Below, in pieces: positions 10,241 through 20,894 of a stretch of 64,000 bases of DNA. Position numbers and translations under genes: made by a program. Source of the stretch: Brachyhypopomus gauderio (taxonomy: Eukaryota; Chordata; Actinopteri; Gymnotiformes; Hypopomidae); assembly GCF_052324685.1 (NCBI RefSeq), contig NC_135223.1:12127610-12191609 (forward strand), read 5' to 3'. The notes beneath the pieces were generated by a model that saw only the letters and a list, made by a program, of their open reading frames with translations, made no database searches and was not told the DNA's origin. Position 1 is the stretch's first letter; the number at the start of each line of letters is the position of its first letter.

Positions 10241-11780
10241 TGAGAGATTGGATGTAAAATTTAATTATTAACATTTTTCATTTGGTAGAAAAAAATTAAA
10301 AATTGGCCTTCATTCGTTTTTTTTTAATTTTCAGGTGTTTCATTCTTGCACCTTAGAATATGAATTTTAGAAAGACATGAGTCCTTATCCAAATTTCTGA
10401 TTTTCCATGTTTGTCTACTATGTTACTACTGTAATATGTAGTGGAACGACTGTGCCATCGGAGACGTGGGTGGGGGTGAACACCACATCTACTTGTCTTG
10501 AGTAACTACCCGATTTGGACTACACATATGCGTAATTGAAAGTATTTCCCAATAAGTCTTACGGCAGACGCTGCACGATTATGGCTGCCAATTTTACGCA
10601 TGCGTGTGACATGTTGCTTATTCCAGATTTTTTTGTACAGTCAGACGTCATGGTTAGCACCGGTCACTAATAGGCATAGTTGCCAAATTGGGCTTGTTTG
10701 AAAATCCAGCCGCGGGTAAAAATTCTGGGGTCGTGGGGTGCGTTTTTTTGGGCTACTTTTGAGTTGGGCCACCACGGCAGTTACAAGTCAACACAAAGAA
10801 TCGATAGCGATATAATACTTAATTTTTCTCCATTTTACACTGCCCCCCCCCCCTCGTCGTCGACAACTTACACTCGACACCCCCCCCCCCTAACTACTTT
10901 GGGCTTTGGGCTAGTTTGGGCCGCTGAAGGGCGGGTTTTACACTGATTTTGTGCGGGATATTTTTGTAGGACCTGGCAGCCCTGCTAATAGGCGGATATC
11001 GGTGCGGATCCATACCAAAATGATGTCCCATGGGGAATCGAAACTGATACCAAAACAGAAAGTAAAAACTTGTTGGGCACTTTCTGGTTTTCCAAAGCAG
11101 CTTTTAACCTACAGTCCTTAACGGTAGTGGCCGCACGCGTCCAAAGAAACCTACGGACCACTTCCATGCGTGTTTGGCTACGTCACCAAGCCGGTTCCAA
11201 CCGGCCGGTAAACTGAAGTAAATTGAGACCGGATGGGAGTTTGTGGAAGACGTAACCTAGCGAAAGACAAAAATAAATAAAAAATATATAGAAACTGATA
11301 GGTGAGACGGAGAAGTAGAGAGAAACGGCGAAAATAAAGAAATATACAGGTGGGCAAGACAGGGAAGGACAAAAAAGGAGAAAAGGGAGAAATCCATTAG
11401 GAAGGCGAGAAAACTGACAGTTGAGACGGGGATGGGGGGCTTGACGAGGGACAATAAATATAGTCAAAAAGTACTTGAATAAGACTGAATTAATTTCATA
11501 TATAAGATATATAATATACATAGAACTGATAAACGTTACACACTCCTAACTCGTCTCACATGGTATTCCTGTGCACTGCCGCAATAAACAGATTATCTTA
11601 AACGCGAATATCTCTTACAAAATCCGTTTCACATTTTTACCACGTTCAACTACATAATCAGCGACATCTTGTAGTTAGATACACTATAATTAAGACTTGA
11701 TTTTATGTTTTACTAACCTGAGAAGAGAGCACGCGTTGAGCTGACGCAAACTTCCCAACTAGATGATTTATTCTTCCTCG
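10241..11780. repeat. Segmental duplication, left arm (right part)
   Basis: Matches 36850-38160 in order, apart from insertions: 'gtgggggtgaacaccacat' occurs in both (10467 and 37047), as do 'gacgtaacctagcgaaagac' and 'tgagaagagagcac'. Nothing coding is recognised. It differs from the right arm by the hAT insertion at 10675-10984 and by sequence missing on the right between about 10993 and 11118. Confidence 0.75.
10675..10984. mobile_element. hAT-type MITE, 310 bp
   Basis: Starts catagttgcca and ends tggcagccctg, imperfect inverted ends, flanked by an 8-bp duplication ctaatagg (10667-10674 and 10985-10992). An 8-bp duplication is the hAT signature. The right paralogue has a single ctaatagg near 37258 without the element. 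Two poly-C runs lie inside. A related inverted piece is at 29405-29535. Confidence 0.85.
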
Positions 11781-11789
11781 TGATGTGCA

Positions 11790-12190
11790 GCTCCACCCTT
11801 GCGTCTCCACCCGTGCGCCCTCTTTGTCAGCCTTTACTTATTTTCCACCCATCCATTATCTTTACCGCTTAATCCCGCAATGCACGTGGGGCTGGAGCCA
11901 ATCCCAGCACCATTGGGCGAAGGCAGGGTACACCATGGACAGGTCGCCAGTTCAACACATGGCCAACACACACCTACGGGCAATTTAGAGTGAGCAGAAA
12001 CCTAACACGCATCTTTGGACTATTGGAGGAAACCGGAGGACCTGGAGAAAACCCACGCAAGCACAGGGAGAACATGCAAACACACAGACCGAGACCGGAC
12101 TGAGAAGAGAACCCAGACCACCTTGTGAGGCGTTTCCATCACACCACCATGCCACCCTTTACTCTTTTACCCAGCTGAGTAGTTACAAGG
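11790..12190. repeat. LINE-derived 3' UTR repeat, copy 1
   Basis: A sequence with 'ccattatctttaccgctta', 'ggctggagccaatcccagc' and 'ggagaaaacccac', a very common fish LINE tail. It is almost identical to 42240-42610. No coding content. Confidence 0.7.
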
Positions 12191-12199
12191 AAAATAAGG

Positions 12200-12470
12200 C
12201 ATGTAACTGACGAAATAAAATTGTGGGTGTTTGTTTTTACTTTTTAACTTATTTCAATGCCTCTAAATACGCATAATTGCACTTGGACATTTGATTGCAC
12301 GTCACGGTGAAATTGCAGAAGAATGAGTGTGTATTGCACTAAGCATTACAGTTATGCTGTGTTGCGGTGAGTTCTGCTGAATAGACAAATGTGGGAGTCT
12401 CTGCTGAGAGCAGTACTGGTTGGAGTACTAACAGGAAGGAATGACCTGTGGTACCGCTCCTTCACGCACT
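12200..12470. repeat. Repeat shared with 54000-54270
   Basis: About 270 bp repeated at 54000-54270 with few differences, e.g. 'ttgcactaagcattacagt' and 'gagcagtactggttggagta'. The second copy keeps a short open frame resembling LINE C-terminal sequence (RKERPVVPLLHAL), so both are probably the end of a LINE reading frame. Confidence 0.6.
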
Positions 12471-13290
12471 GGGCCAAACAAAACTCATATGAATCATACA
12501 TAACAGGTTCCTATATGTAGGAGAAACCTGATTTTAGCCTGGCCCGACATCACTTTATGCTTCAAATCTAACTGGAAACACAGCATATTGAGTAGTTGCA
12601 CAGATTAAATGGTTCAGAGGGGCAAATTCAGAAGCTTGTTGCATGCCTATATAAGGCGTCGGGCCAGACAAACAACACATGCATCACATGTAAACGGTTA
12701 CTATCTGTAAGAGAAACCTGATTTTGGCCTGGCCCAACATAATTCCAGCCCTCAAATCTAACTGGAAACATCAGACATGCAGTGGTGCGCACAGGTCAAA
12801 TGGTTCAGAGGGGCAATTCCAGAGGCCTGATGTATACCTCTAGCATCGGGCCAGACAAACAACATATGCGTCATACATAACTGGTTCCTACCTGTAAGAG
12901 AAACCTTATTCTATTCTGGCCAAACAACATTTTAGCCCTCAAATATAATTGGAAACATGACATGCAGTGGTGCGCACAGATGAAATTATTCAGGAGGTCA
13001 ATTTCAGAGGCTTGCTGTATACCTTTAAGGCGGTGGGCCAGACAAATAATGTATGCATCATACATAACAGGTTCCTATGTGTAAGAGAAACCTGGTTTGA
13101 GCCTGGCACGACATCACTGTAGCCCTCAGATCTAACTGGCAATATGGCATGTTGATTATTGTTGCACCCAGGGCACATGATTCAGGAGGTCAAATTCAGA
13201 GGCTTGCTGTATGCCTCTAAGGTGTCGGGCCAGGAAAAACTCCTATGAATCATACATAACAGGTATGAATCATACATTCTCAGCTGGGCA
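12470..13290. repeat. 188-bp tandem satellite
   Basis: Four to five copies with spacing near 188 bp, marked by 'gggccagacaaacaac' at about 12661, 12849 and 13037 and diverged forms at 12470 and 13227. Each unit also has 'taagagaaacctgatttt' and 'tctaactggaaaca'. Related single units in opposite orientation are at 39235-39420 and 39555-39740. No reading frame or RNA fold is evident by eye. Confidence 0.85.
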
Positions 13291-13735
13291 GGCCAGCTGG
13301 AGGTTTCAGTCAAAGCGCTTACTGAGAATGCTTCGGAATATGACTACGTACTAGTAAGAACTCTACCTATGCGGTGGGGTCAGGCTCCGTTTTTACTTTG
13401 GGACGGTTTCCCCGCGGCTGTGCAACAGCATTATACTGCTGTTAAAGAGGGACTTAACGGGGCCTTCAGGCAGAAACAGTTTAAGTACCGTTTCAAAGCG
13501 AATCTCACTGCTCGTTGGCGGCCCCTAACGAGAGCCTGGAAGTCTACGCTGCGAAAATGAACAGGTTGGTGCTGGAAGCGTTCCCAGACAAAAGTCGTCG
13601 CTTCCTAGCCGGACTGGAGCTAGTACTCAAATACTGTGAGCAGGGGACTAATGACCTGGAGGATGCTCTGATTATAGCGGCACATTGTAAAAGTGCTAGA
13701 GAGTCTGCAGACTATGCAAGTGTCTACAGCAGGGG
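13290..13735 (+). pseudogene. Gypsy-type retrotransposon gag fragment
   Basis: Two overlapping frames (13369-13560 and 13515-13735) give a gag-like protein: AAVQQHYTAVKEGLNGAF, then NESLEVYAAKMNRLVLEAF, RRFLAGLELVL and EQGTNDLEDALIIA. The split between frames near 13500 is a frameshift. A hAT fragment cuts it off at about 13735, and the protease part resumes near 14550. Confidence 0.65.
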
Positions 13736-14200
13736 TCGGAAAACTATGGCACGCGTGCCACTGCTGGCACGCCGAGGCATAATCACTGGCACGCGACATG
13801 CTGGACCAGCATAAGCAAAAAAAAAATAATAATAAAAAATCTCAGAGAGAGAGCAAGATCCTCCAATTTTTTAAAATTGCTGCTCAACGCTCTGCACTCA
13901 GCTCCCGCCACAGACCCCTGTTTGAATTTAGCCTAAATTTAGGCAAAATCATTTAGCCTACCTGATAGCATTACAAGAGATGACAGAGCCTCCGGTTAAA
14001 AAAACAAAGCGAGGGCATTTCAGCCCTGGACGGAAGATGGTTTGGTGTATGTCAAAGATCGTGCTGTGTATACACTGTGATTTGACAGCGTTGCGTGCCG
14101 AACTTCCAACATTAAGAAGCATTTCGAGACAAAACACGACAAGCCGAAGCCGTTAAACGTGCCGTGGCTAGGTATGGCAAACAGTCCAGCTCTCTTAAAA
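13736..14200. mobile_element. hAT fragment with BED-type zinc finger remains
   Basis: Starts with the hAT-like end caggggtcgg. At about 13985-14155 a plus-strand frame holds the end of a BED-type zinc finger (SNIKKHFETKH, with frameshifts). It separates the gag and protease parts of the gypsy remnant, so it is a nested insertion. The 14200-14350 sequence ('taaacgtccgtatttcccgg') is another short repeat. Confidence 0.5.
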
Positions 14201-14554
14201 TAGGGTGACTAAACGTCCGTATTTCCCGGGACATGTCTGTATTTCACGTCCTGTCCCTGTTTTTTTTTAAAGTGAGGAAATGTCCTGGTTGTTAAATTAC
14301 CTTCATTACACAATTAAAATTTTAATTTACAGGCACTACGGCCGCACTGCGCAGCGTGTGACATAATCCCTGAGCCACGTCAAAGCTGGATTATTTATTA
14401 TGGATTATACTTTCGCGAGAGTGTGGTCTCTTGGCTGGATCGAGGAGCCAGACGCCACACAGCCAGACAGCGTGGGAGAGACTCCTCAGCGGCAGAACAC
14501 AGTGTAGTCTTCCGGGTCAGCATTTCAGCATATACAGACGATGAAGGAAATTAA

Positions 14555-14806
14555 GTGTTGATGGTGTTGGATTCTGGGGCTTCCGTGTCACTTAATAGCA
14601 CAACCTTTTGGATGTCATTCCCTGATTTGCATAGCCAGCCTTTGACTAAAACCTACGTAGGTTCAGTAAATAGGCAGATGTTAGATACGTTGGGAATCAT
14701 GGATGTGACTTTTAAGCTGGGGTCGGTGATATGGCAGCACACGTTCCATGTTCTGAAGGAATTCACTCAGGCAGTCCTGGATTTTTCTGGTGAGGAATCA
14801 TGCTAA
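14555..14806 (+). pseudogene. Gypsy-type aspartic protease fragment
   Basis: Contains the retroviral-type protease active site (VLDSGASVSLNS, Asp-Ser-Gly) and downstream PLTKTYVGSVN and WQHTFHVLKE. It ends in a stop after 83 residues. No reverse transcriptase follows. It belongs to the same remnant as the gag fragment at 13290-13735. Confidence 0.7.
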
Positions 14807-15426
14807 GATGGATTTGGACAGGGGATTCCAAATCTCTGGGACACCCAGGTGCTACTGATTTGGGCTGTAGAAATGATCCCTGAGTGGTATACATGTATCT
14901 CCACCCAGTGAAACTCTGGTGCCTGTAAATGTCTGTTGCTTTTCAGGGTTATTTAGCCAAATGTGTCAGAGACCACTGGTATTGTTATTGCGCAGTCACA
15001 AGTGTAAGGGAGTGTGCCAGTGTGTTTTTACAACTAACCTTTACAGTTGTAAGTAGTAGGGATGTCACCCGTTCCATAAAATATGAAATTGTCATTTATT
15101 TGTCAAAAGGGTCAACAAAAATTGGGACGCAATTTGTTCCGTATTTCAATAAACGTCCAATAAACTTGTAATTTCATTCCCTCCAAACACAAAACAAACA
15201 AACAAAAAAAATCTAACAAATCCCCCTCCTGATCACATGTAAAAACTTGCAACCACATATAAAACAAATTGTCTTCATTGATTATTTTTAAAATAGCTCA
15301 ATTTCCACCAGGTAGTGCGGTGCTGTAGCGACCTCTATTGGCCATCCACGACTGCCTCCTACAAACTTCAAATCAACACAGACTTGACATTTGTGTGACT
15401 ATATTACAAACAGAGGTGAGATATAT
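14807..15426. other. No gene seen
   Basis: AT-rich and unique by eye. No splice-supported exon, tandem repeat or known transposon end was recognised. Confidence 0.4.
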
Positions 15427-15655
15427 ACTGCTCAAAAAAATAAAGGGAACACTAAAATAACACATCCTAGATCTCAATTAATAAAAATCTTTGAAATCAG
15501 TTGAAAATCTCTCATTTCTACCTGTTGTCTGTTCCATTTGGACAAGAGCAGTTGAAATTGATTCACAGTGTTGCTTCCTATTTGAACACGAATTGTGGAT
15601 GACTTGGAGTTAAATTGTGTTGTTTAAGTGTTCCCTTTATTTTTTTGAGCAGTGT
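15427..15655. mobile_element. Tc1/mariner-type MITE, ~230 bp
   Basis: Near-perfect inverted ends of about 26 bp: ctgctcaaaaaaataaaggg at the left and its complement ccctttatttttttgagcag at the right, with TA-rich flanks (tata). No coding capacity. This short family is frequent in fish genomes. Confidence 0.9.
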
Positions 15656-16680
15656 ATAGTGTTAGCATTAACTACATTTATACATAAAATATTTTTAGAT
15701 CATCTTTCTGGAGCAAAGTGTATAAAGAGGATTGGAAAAAATGTCCAGAAGATTGAGAATTCTGGTAGGTATAAAGAATTAACTAAATGACCACTTTAAA
15801 CAATAACATATATAATTAACTATGTTAAAAATAAAACACTCATATTGAGTCTGAAATGTCATCAGGGGTACAGATAACATAACAGATAACCCGCAGGAGA
15901 TAAAGACCCCCAAAATAAATCCCGTCTGATCCATAGATGACCTTTACTGTCCTCTCAGCTGCTGTGTTGAGCTTTGGTCCAGACACATATGCTCTCATAA
16001 CTGTGCTTTGTCCAGCCTCCCTGGGCAGGTAGAAACAGCCTCTGGTCCTTAATGGGGATGCATGTTTGCTCATGAAATGTGCCACTGTACACAGCAGTAC
16101 TCCACCAGCAGACACAGGCTGCAGAAACACACTTCAGAGAACATTTCAACCATGTATGCTCCCATATACAGGCATGCATACCCATTTAGGGAAATATTAG
16201 GATTAGTGTGTGCAGTCAAGTCCCAACAAAGCTGAGGTGGATCCTGTTGAAAATCTCTCTCATCCTCTGCTCGAACAGTTAGTCCATTCACATTATTCCT
16301 GAGTGAGTGTTCATCTGTAAGTGTTATCTGTACCATCTACTAATGGAAACTGGGACTTGTACCTCTTTCTTTTCTCTCCTTCATCTCCTCTCAAATGTTT
16401 TTCCCTTGATCCTTTGCTCCTGCCAGGGTTTCCTTACAGACTCCACACAGTCACATGGGGGATGAGAGTCAGAATTCACCCAGGACTGCAGTGTCAAAAA
16501 GCTCAGCCTTCATTTGAAAGCCCAGTGTTCCCCAGTATCATATGAAATACCACATATATCATGTTTAATACAGTCCACAACAGTAAAAAGTCAATCTTCA
16601 TAACTGGTATAGAGAGGCTCTAAGTAACAGAATGACAACAACTTATAAAAAAAAAAGATCAACTAAGAGAAACAACAGCT
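15656..16680. other. No assignable gene; short minus-strand frames
   Basis: Minus-strand frames at 15840-16130 and 16070-16336 read as ordinary protein-like sequence but match no family I recognise, and adjacent parts lie in different frames. They may be remnants of a decayed gene or chance. Confidence 0.25.
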
Positions 16681-16798
16681 TCAATGTGATACTGGATCAG
16701 CAGACGTACTCCTGAAACAAAGACTCCTCTCTCCTCTGGTCTTTTTCTGCTTAACATTTCTCTGTTTTTGGGGTGTGAGCTGTTGTTCCTTCCTCACA
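16681..16798 (-). CDS. Candidate terminal exon, basic cytoplasmic tail
   Basis: On the minus strand a good acceptor (ctctgtccctgcag) is followed by 118 nt with no stop until TGA at 16681-16683. It encodes a Lys/Arg/Gln-rich tail (VRKEQQLTPQKQRNVKQ, then SADPVSH). It has no Met, so it can only be a downstream exon. It could be the tail of a receptor whose other exons lie to the right. No family match; splicing inferred. Confidence 0.3.
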
Positions 16799-17093
16799 CT
16801 GCAGGGACAGAGGAGACGTTACTGGAGTCAACAGAACCAGTTCAGAATAACTTTACAGTATTCAACATGAATATACAAAACTCAGGACAGTCACAACACA
16901 ATGAAAATATATTTTAGAAATTATATATAAATAAGAAAATACAACATGCAAAACACTACATTACAGCATTTTAAACCCCAAGTCAGCATTCACTACTACA
17001 ACATCATTCCAGTTTCCCCTCATTACCAATTTAATGATGGCTGGCCCCTCCCATTTTTCCCTCATCCCTCACATACTGATGACTGTGGTCCCT

Positions 17094-17117
17094 GTCCCCC
17101 CCCCCCCCCCCCCCCCA
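17094..17117. repeat. Poly-C run
   Basis: About 22 consecutive C with one interruption (tccccccc...cacc). Prone to assembly or sequencing length error. Confidence 0.9.
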
Positions 17118-17194
17118 CCTGTTCTGTTTTCCTGTCCCTTTTCAAGCATTTTCCCCCCAAAAAAAGCATGTCCCCCCCAAAATCATTCATACTC

Positions 17195-17700
17195 TTCTCA
17201 ATAATCAATAAAAAAGCCTTTATTGGCTATTACAGCAATGAAATGCTTCCTATAATTGCTGACCAGCTTTTTGTATGTCTCCACTGGTATTTTTGACCCT
17301 TCATCTTTAGCGATGAGCTCTGACTCTTTCAGACTGGAGGGTCTCTGTGCAATCACCCTGATCTTTAGCTCCTTCCACAGATTCTCAAGGTGATTCAAGT
17401 CAGGACTCTGGCTGGGCCACTGCAAAATGTTCATGTTTTTGACCGCTAGCCATTTCTTCACCACTTTTGCTGTGTGTTTTGGGTCGTGGTCTTGCTGAAA
17501 TGTCCACTGGTGCCCAAGACCAAGTTTCTCTGCAGACTGTCTGATGATGTTGAGAATCTTGATGTATTGCTCTTTTATCATGGTGCCGTTTACTGTGATT
17601 AGGTTCTCTGGTCCACTGGCTGTGAATTAGGTTCCTACCACCATGTTTGACAGTTTGGATGGTGTTTTCTGGTTTGAAAGTTTCTCCTTATTACACCAAA
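17195..17700 (-). pseudogene. Tc1-like transposase C-terminal fragment
   Basis: The 127-residue frame at 17198-17581 includes WTFQQDHDPKHTAK (second catalytic Asp), WPSQSPDLNHLENLW (third acidic residue, Glu kept) and the usual C-terminus YRKHFIAVIANKG. The N-terminal half is missing. Its closest match in the window is the element at 45772-47288. Confidence 0.8.
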
Positions 17701-17739
17701 TGAAGGATATATTATTATGGCCAAACAATCTGACCATAA

Positions 17740-17839
17740 AACACTCACTCTAGTTCTAGTTCTTCTCACTCTAGTTCTCACTCTACAGCCCTCACACTAT
17801 GGATTCAGTAGTTCTCACTACAGCCCTCACACTCTGGAT
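17740..17839. repeat. 37-bp minisatellite, left part
   Basis: Tandem units like 'cctcacactatggattcagt' joined by 'agttctcactctacag'. A hAT element inserted into this array splits it; the rest is at 19243-19440. Confidence 0.85.
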
Positions 17840-19242
17840 CAGAGGTGGGACCAAGTCAGTGTTTTGCAAGTCTCAAGTAAGTCCAAGTCTTTATACCTCA
17901 AGTCCCGAGTCAAGTCTCAAGCAAAGACACTCAAGTCAAGTCAAGTCTCGAGTCAAGACAGGCAATAGTCAAGTCAAGTCCCAAGTCTGAAACTTGGAAT
18001 TTCAAGTCCTTTCGAGTCTTTTTTTTTTTTTTTACCAATGTTGCAGGTATATTTTAAATGTAAATAACAGACATGCGTTCTTTTTAAAATCTGTATTCTC
18101 CTCAAATCTTGATAAAACATGTGCAACTGAAAACACGAAGTATAAAAAAAATTAAAATTACACCTCTTTATTGCACAGTTCAATTTGTTAAACTTAGCTG
18201 CAAAAATATTCATACTTTAAACTACAATTTTCCAGAAATAAATATTCTGTGAAAAAGTCATAAGTAGAACTCCATGTTTAAATAAAAAGTGCTGATATTT
18301 TCACAGTACAATACAAAGAACCATAACAGCATTTTCCCTCTCTTCTCTTATCTGGTTTCTTGGAGAACATGTGTGAGTGACACAAGACAAACAAATATAA
18401 GAACTGAACAATTAACAGGAATCTGCAACTTTAGACATTTCAGTAAACTATTCTGCATTGCATTTGCTGGTCAAAAGTCTGTATGTCATTTGTGCACGAT
18501 GAATGATGTCCCCATAGCTGAAAACTCGCTCCACTTTTGTCAATATATTTTTTTCTCGACGTAGATGTCTTCAAATACACAATCCATGCTGAGATAGAAC
18601 TGGATATTATGATGGTGACAGAGAGAGGCTCTCTTCCCCGAGTTCAGATACAGAACCCAGGGTTGCCAACTCTCACGCATTGAGCATGAGACACACGCAT
18701 TTGACCGTCTTCACACGCTCTCACGCCACACATCCGATTTCTCACGCCGGAAAAATTCTAGTTTATTTACCTCTGATCCACATCTATGATTCAATGAGTT
18801 ACTAGTTTGCTCTGGCACCAACCACTGGCGATCGATCGATCGCGATATAATACTTAATTTGTGTCCATTTTACAACCCGCCCGGTAAAAAATTACGTTCG
18901 CCAACCCCCCATTTGATTGGTTGTGCTGCAGCTCATGCACACACACACGTACAGAGTGTGGAAAAGCAGAGGACTGGTCTGCGTCAGAAGGACGGAAATG
19001 AAATTAATGGGGCGCACTTTATAAATATTAATATGCGTTTTAAAATTTAGATTTGGGGTAAAAAAAATCAAGTATTTGCAAGTAAACAGGTTCAAGTCCA
19101 ATTCAAGTCCCAAGTTATTGGTGTAAAAGTCCAAGTCAAGTCTAAGTCTCTGAATATTTTTTCAAGTCAAGTCAAAAGTCTTAATATTAATGACTCGAGT
19201 CTGACTCGAGTCCAAGTCATGTGACTCGAGTCCCCACCTCTG
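17840..19242. mobile_element. Non-autonomous hAT element, 1403 bp
   Basis: Ends cagaggtggg and cccacctctg are inverted, and both flanks carry the 8-bp duplication ctctggat (17832-17839 and 19243-19250). The subterminal parts are full of aagtc/aagtcaagtc motifs on the left and gactcgagtc on the right, typical binding-site-rich hAT ends. No transposase is present. A second repeat (18660-18790, 'ttgccaactctcacgca') is nested inside. Confidence 0.95.
18660..18790. repeat. Nested end of the 'gggttgccaactctcacg' element
   Basis: One inverted-repeat arm of the element seen complete at 41433-42104, here inside the hAT element at 17840-19242. Other arms lie at 37340-37455. The family is thus mobile and partly younger than the hAT insertion. 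Confidence 0.7.
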
Positions 19243-19440
19243 CTCTGGATTCAGTAGTTCTCACTCTTCAGCCCTCACCATATGGATTCAGTAGTTTTCA
19301 CTCTCCAGTCCTCACCATATGGATTCAGTAGTTCTCACTCTCCAGCCCTCACACTATGGATTCAGTAGTTTTAACTCTATAGCCCTCACACTATGGATTC
19401 AGTAGTTGTCACTCTACAGCCCTCACACTATGGATTCTGG
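19243..19440. repeat. 37-bp minisatellite, right part
   Basis: About five units containing 'tatggattcagtagtt' and 'ctccagccctcac'. It continues the array at 17740-17839. Confidence 0.85.
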
Positions 19441-19666
19441 TCCTCCGGTCCTTCTGGTCCTCATCAGTAGGAACTTTTCACAGATTATATAGTAAATGTT
19501 CAGTCTAATTCTGAAAATGTCTCTTCCACAGAAATGATTCTGTGCTAGAACAAATCAGTGTTATTACACTCGGATGGTAACCATGTAAACATATATTTGG
19601 TCTGCCCCACATGGACGTAATGTAGATCAGTAACTCATCTGTCCAGGGAAAGTGCACTATACTTAC

Positions 19667-19711
19667 TATTCAGACGATCCCCATCAAAACTCCAACGTCT
19701 TTCTGGCTTTT
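19667..19711 (-). CDS. Candidate 45-nt exon
   Basis: Acceptor gttaacttttaacag and donor A|GTAAGT bound exactly 45 nt on the minus strand. In phase 1 it reads KPERRWSFDGDRLN. The sites are strong and the length is a multiple of three, like the V exons and microexons here. It could be a cytoplasmic or linker exon of a receptor gene. No family match. Confidence 0.4.
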
Positions 19712-19849
19712 CTGTTAAAAGTTAACAATCATACACAAGCATTAGTAGATATGGATTTTGTCTATATATCATTTTGTTTTATAAATACATGAGGTAGAAT
19801 TAGCTTTGCTTAATTGTGCTTATATTTCCTGTCATTTATTACTACAGGT

Positions 19850-20030
19850 ACAAATACTGAACATTGTTTACAGCCTCGAGCCAAAGACCCTGCTGAGATG
19901 TTTTTCCAGACCAACACCTGTGATGAATGCTGAAGGCGACCACCCCACGACTTGAACCCAGGACTTGAACCCAGGTCAGAAAGGCATAGCAGCCACAGCA
20001 CCTGCTTAACCATCCTAAATAACGTTCTCC
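19850..20030 (-). mobile_element. tRNA-derived SINE candidate
   Basis: The minus strand reads ggatggttaagcaggtgctg (A-box-like) and, after about 35 bp, gggttcaagtcctg (B-box-like), the layout of a tRNA-derived SINE head. The B-box string is partly duplicated in tandem (gacttgaacccagg twice on the plus strand). No cloverleaf or CCA context, so not a tRNA gene. Confidence 0.45.
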
Positions 20031-20039
20031 ATCACCACG

Positions 20040-20894
20040 CCATATCTTCATACTGTAGCAAAATGGGTTTAAGGCCAAAAACAACTTGTGTTCTCTTGTA
20101 TTACTGGCCCAATGGGTCTATTAGGTTTGTCAGCTCAATCTGATAAACTGTGAAATATGACAAATATAAAAACATGCCCTCAATTTTTTCTGTAAAAAAT
20201 ACATTAAAATGTTTTAAAATCTCACAGGTGTAACATTTACTGGTGGCCTTGAATCCAGGATATGTGTATCCTCTGTTTGTCTCTATTATATATACAATAC
20301 CATATAAAGAGACATGTTTAGTGAAAATATTTTGAGATTTACAAGCATGTCTTTCTCTGAATAAGTTTACATCACAAAACAGTTCAGATCAAAGAATTTG
20401 AATCCGATTCTAATGACTGTGCCAGTTGTAGGACTCAAATTTGGGATAATACATCAGTCTGGGAGAAATCTGGGAACAGAGGTACATAAACAAACACATA
20501 CACAGAGCACCAATTGTTGGGTATTTGTGGATAAATGTGTGTGTGAGAGTGAAAAAAAAATATATAGAAAGAAATTAACTTACTGGGTTGAAGGTCACTT
20601 GAATCTTTTTTACATCTTTTTATTCTCCCTGTATAGTTATGAAAAAAAGAAAAGGTTATGAAATGACAAGGATTTCTGTGTGAATCATAAAATATGATCT
20701 ATTTTTAATGTAGGTCACAATAAAGTCATCCTTATTTAACAAATATCACTGCATTATAATCATCATTTATTTACTGAATATATTAAAGTATTAAAGTCTC
20801 TTTTAATCTCAAACAACCCTTTCCTGTATATCAGTACTGTGAAGTCGTTAGGAGAGAGAAATTGGATGTGACAGACACCCACCTGTCTCCAATC
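20040..20894. other. No gene; faint repeat-block copy at 20655-20745
   Basis: Mostly unremarkable AT-rich DNA. At 20655-20745 the strings 'aggatttctgtgtgaatcat' and 'aatatgatctatttttaatg' resemble the start of the repeat blocks near 4000, 4722 and 30060, as a sixth, diverged copy. Confidence 0.4.

Noticed and set aside
12470..13290. CRISPR-like regularly spaced repeat
   Set aside because: Eukaryotic context, 188-bp whole-unit tandem repeat, no short repeat/unique spacer pattern.
15840..16336. Protein-like minus-strand frames
   Set aside because: No recognised domain, frames shift between pieces, and no consistent splice sites; recorded only as an unassigned stretch.
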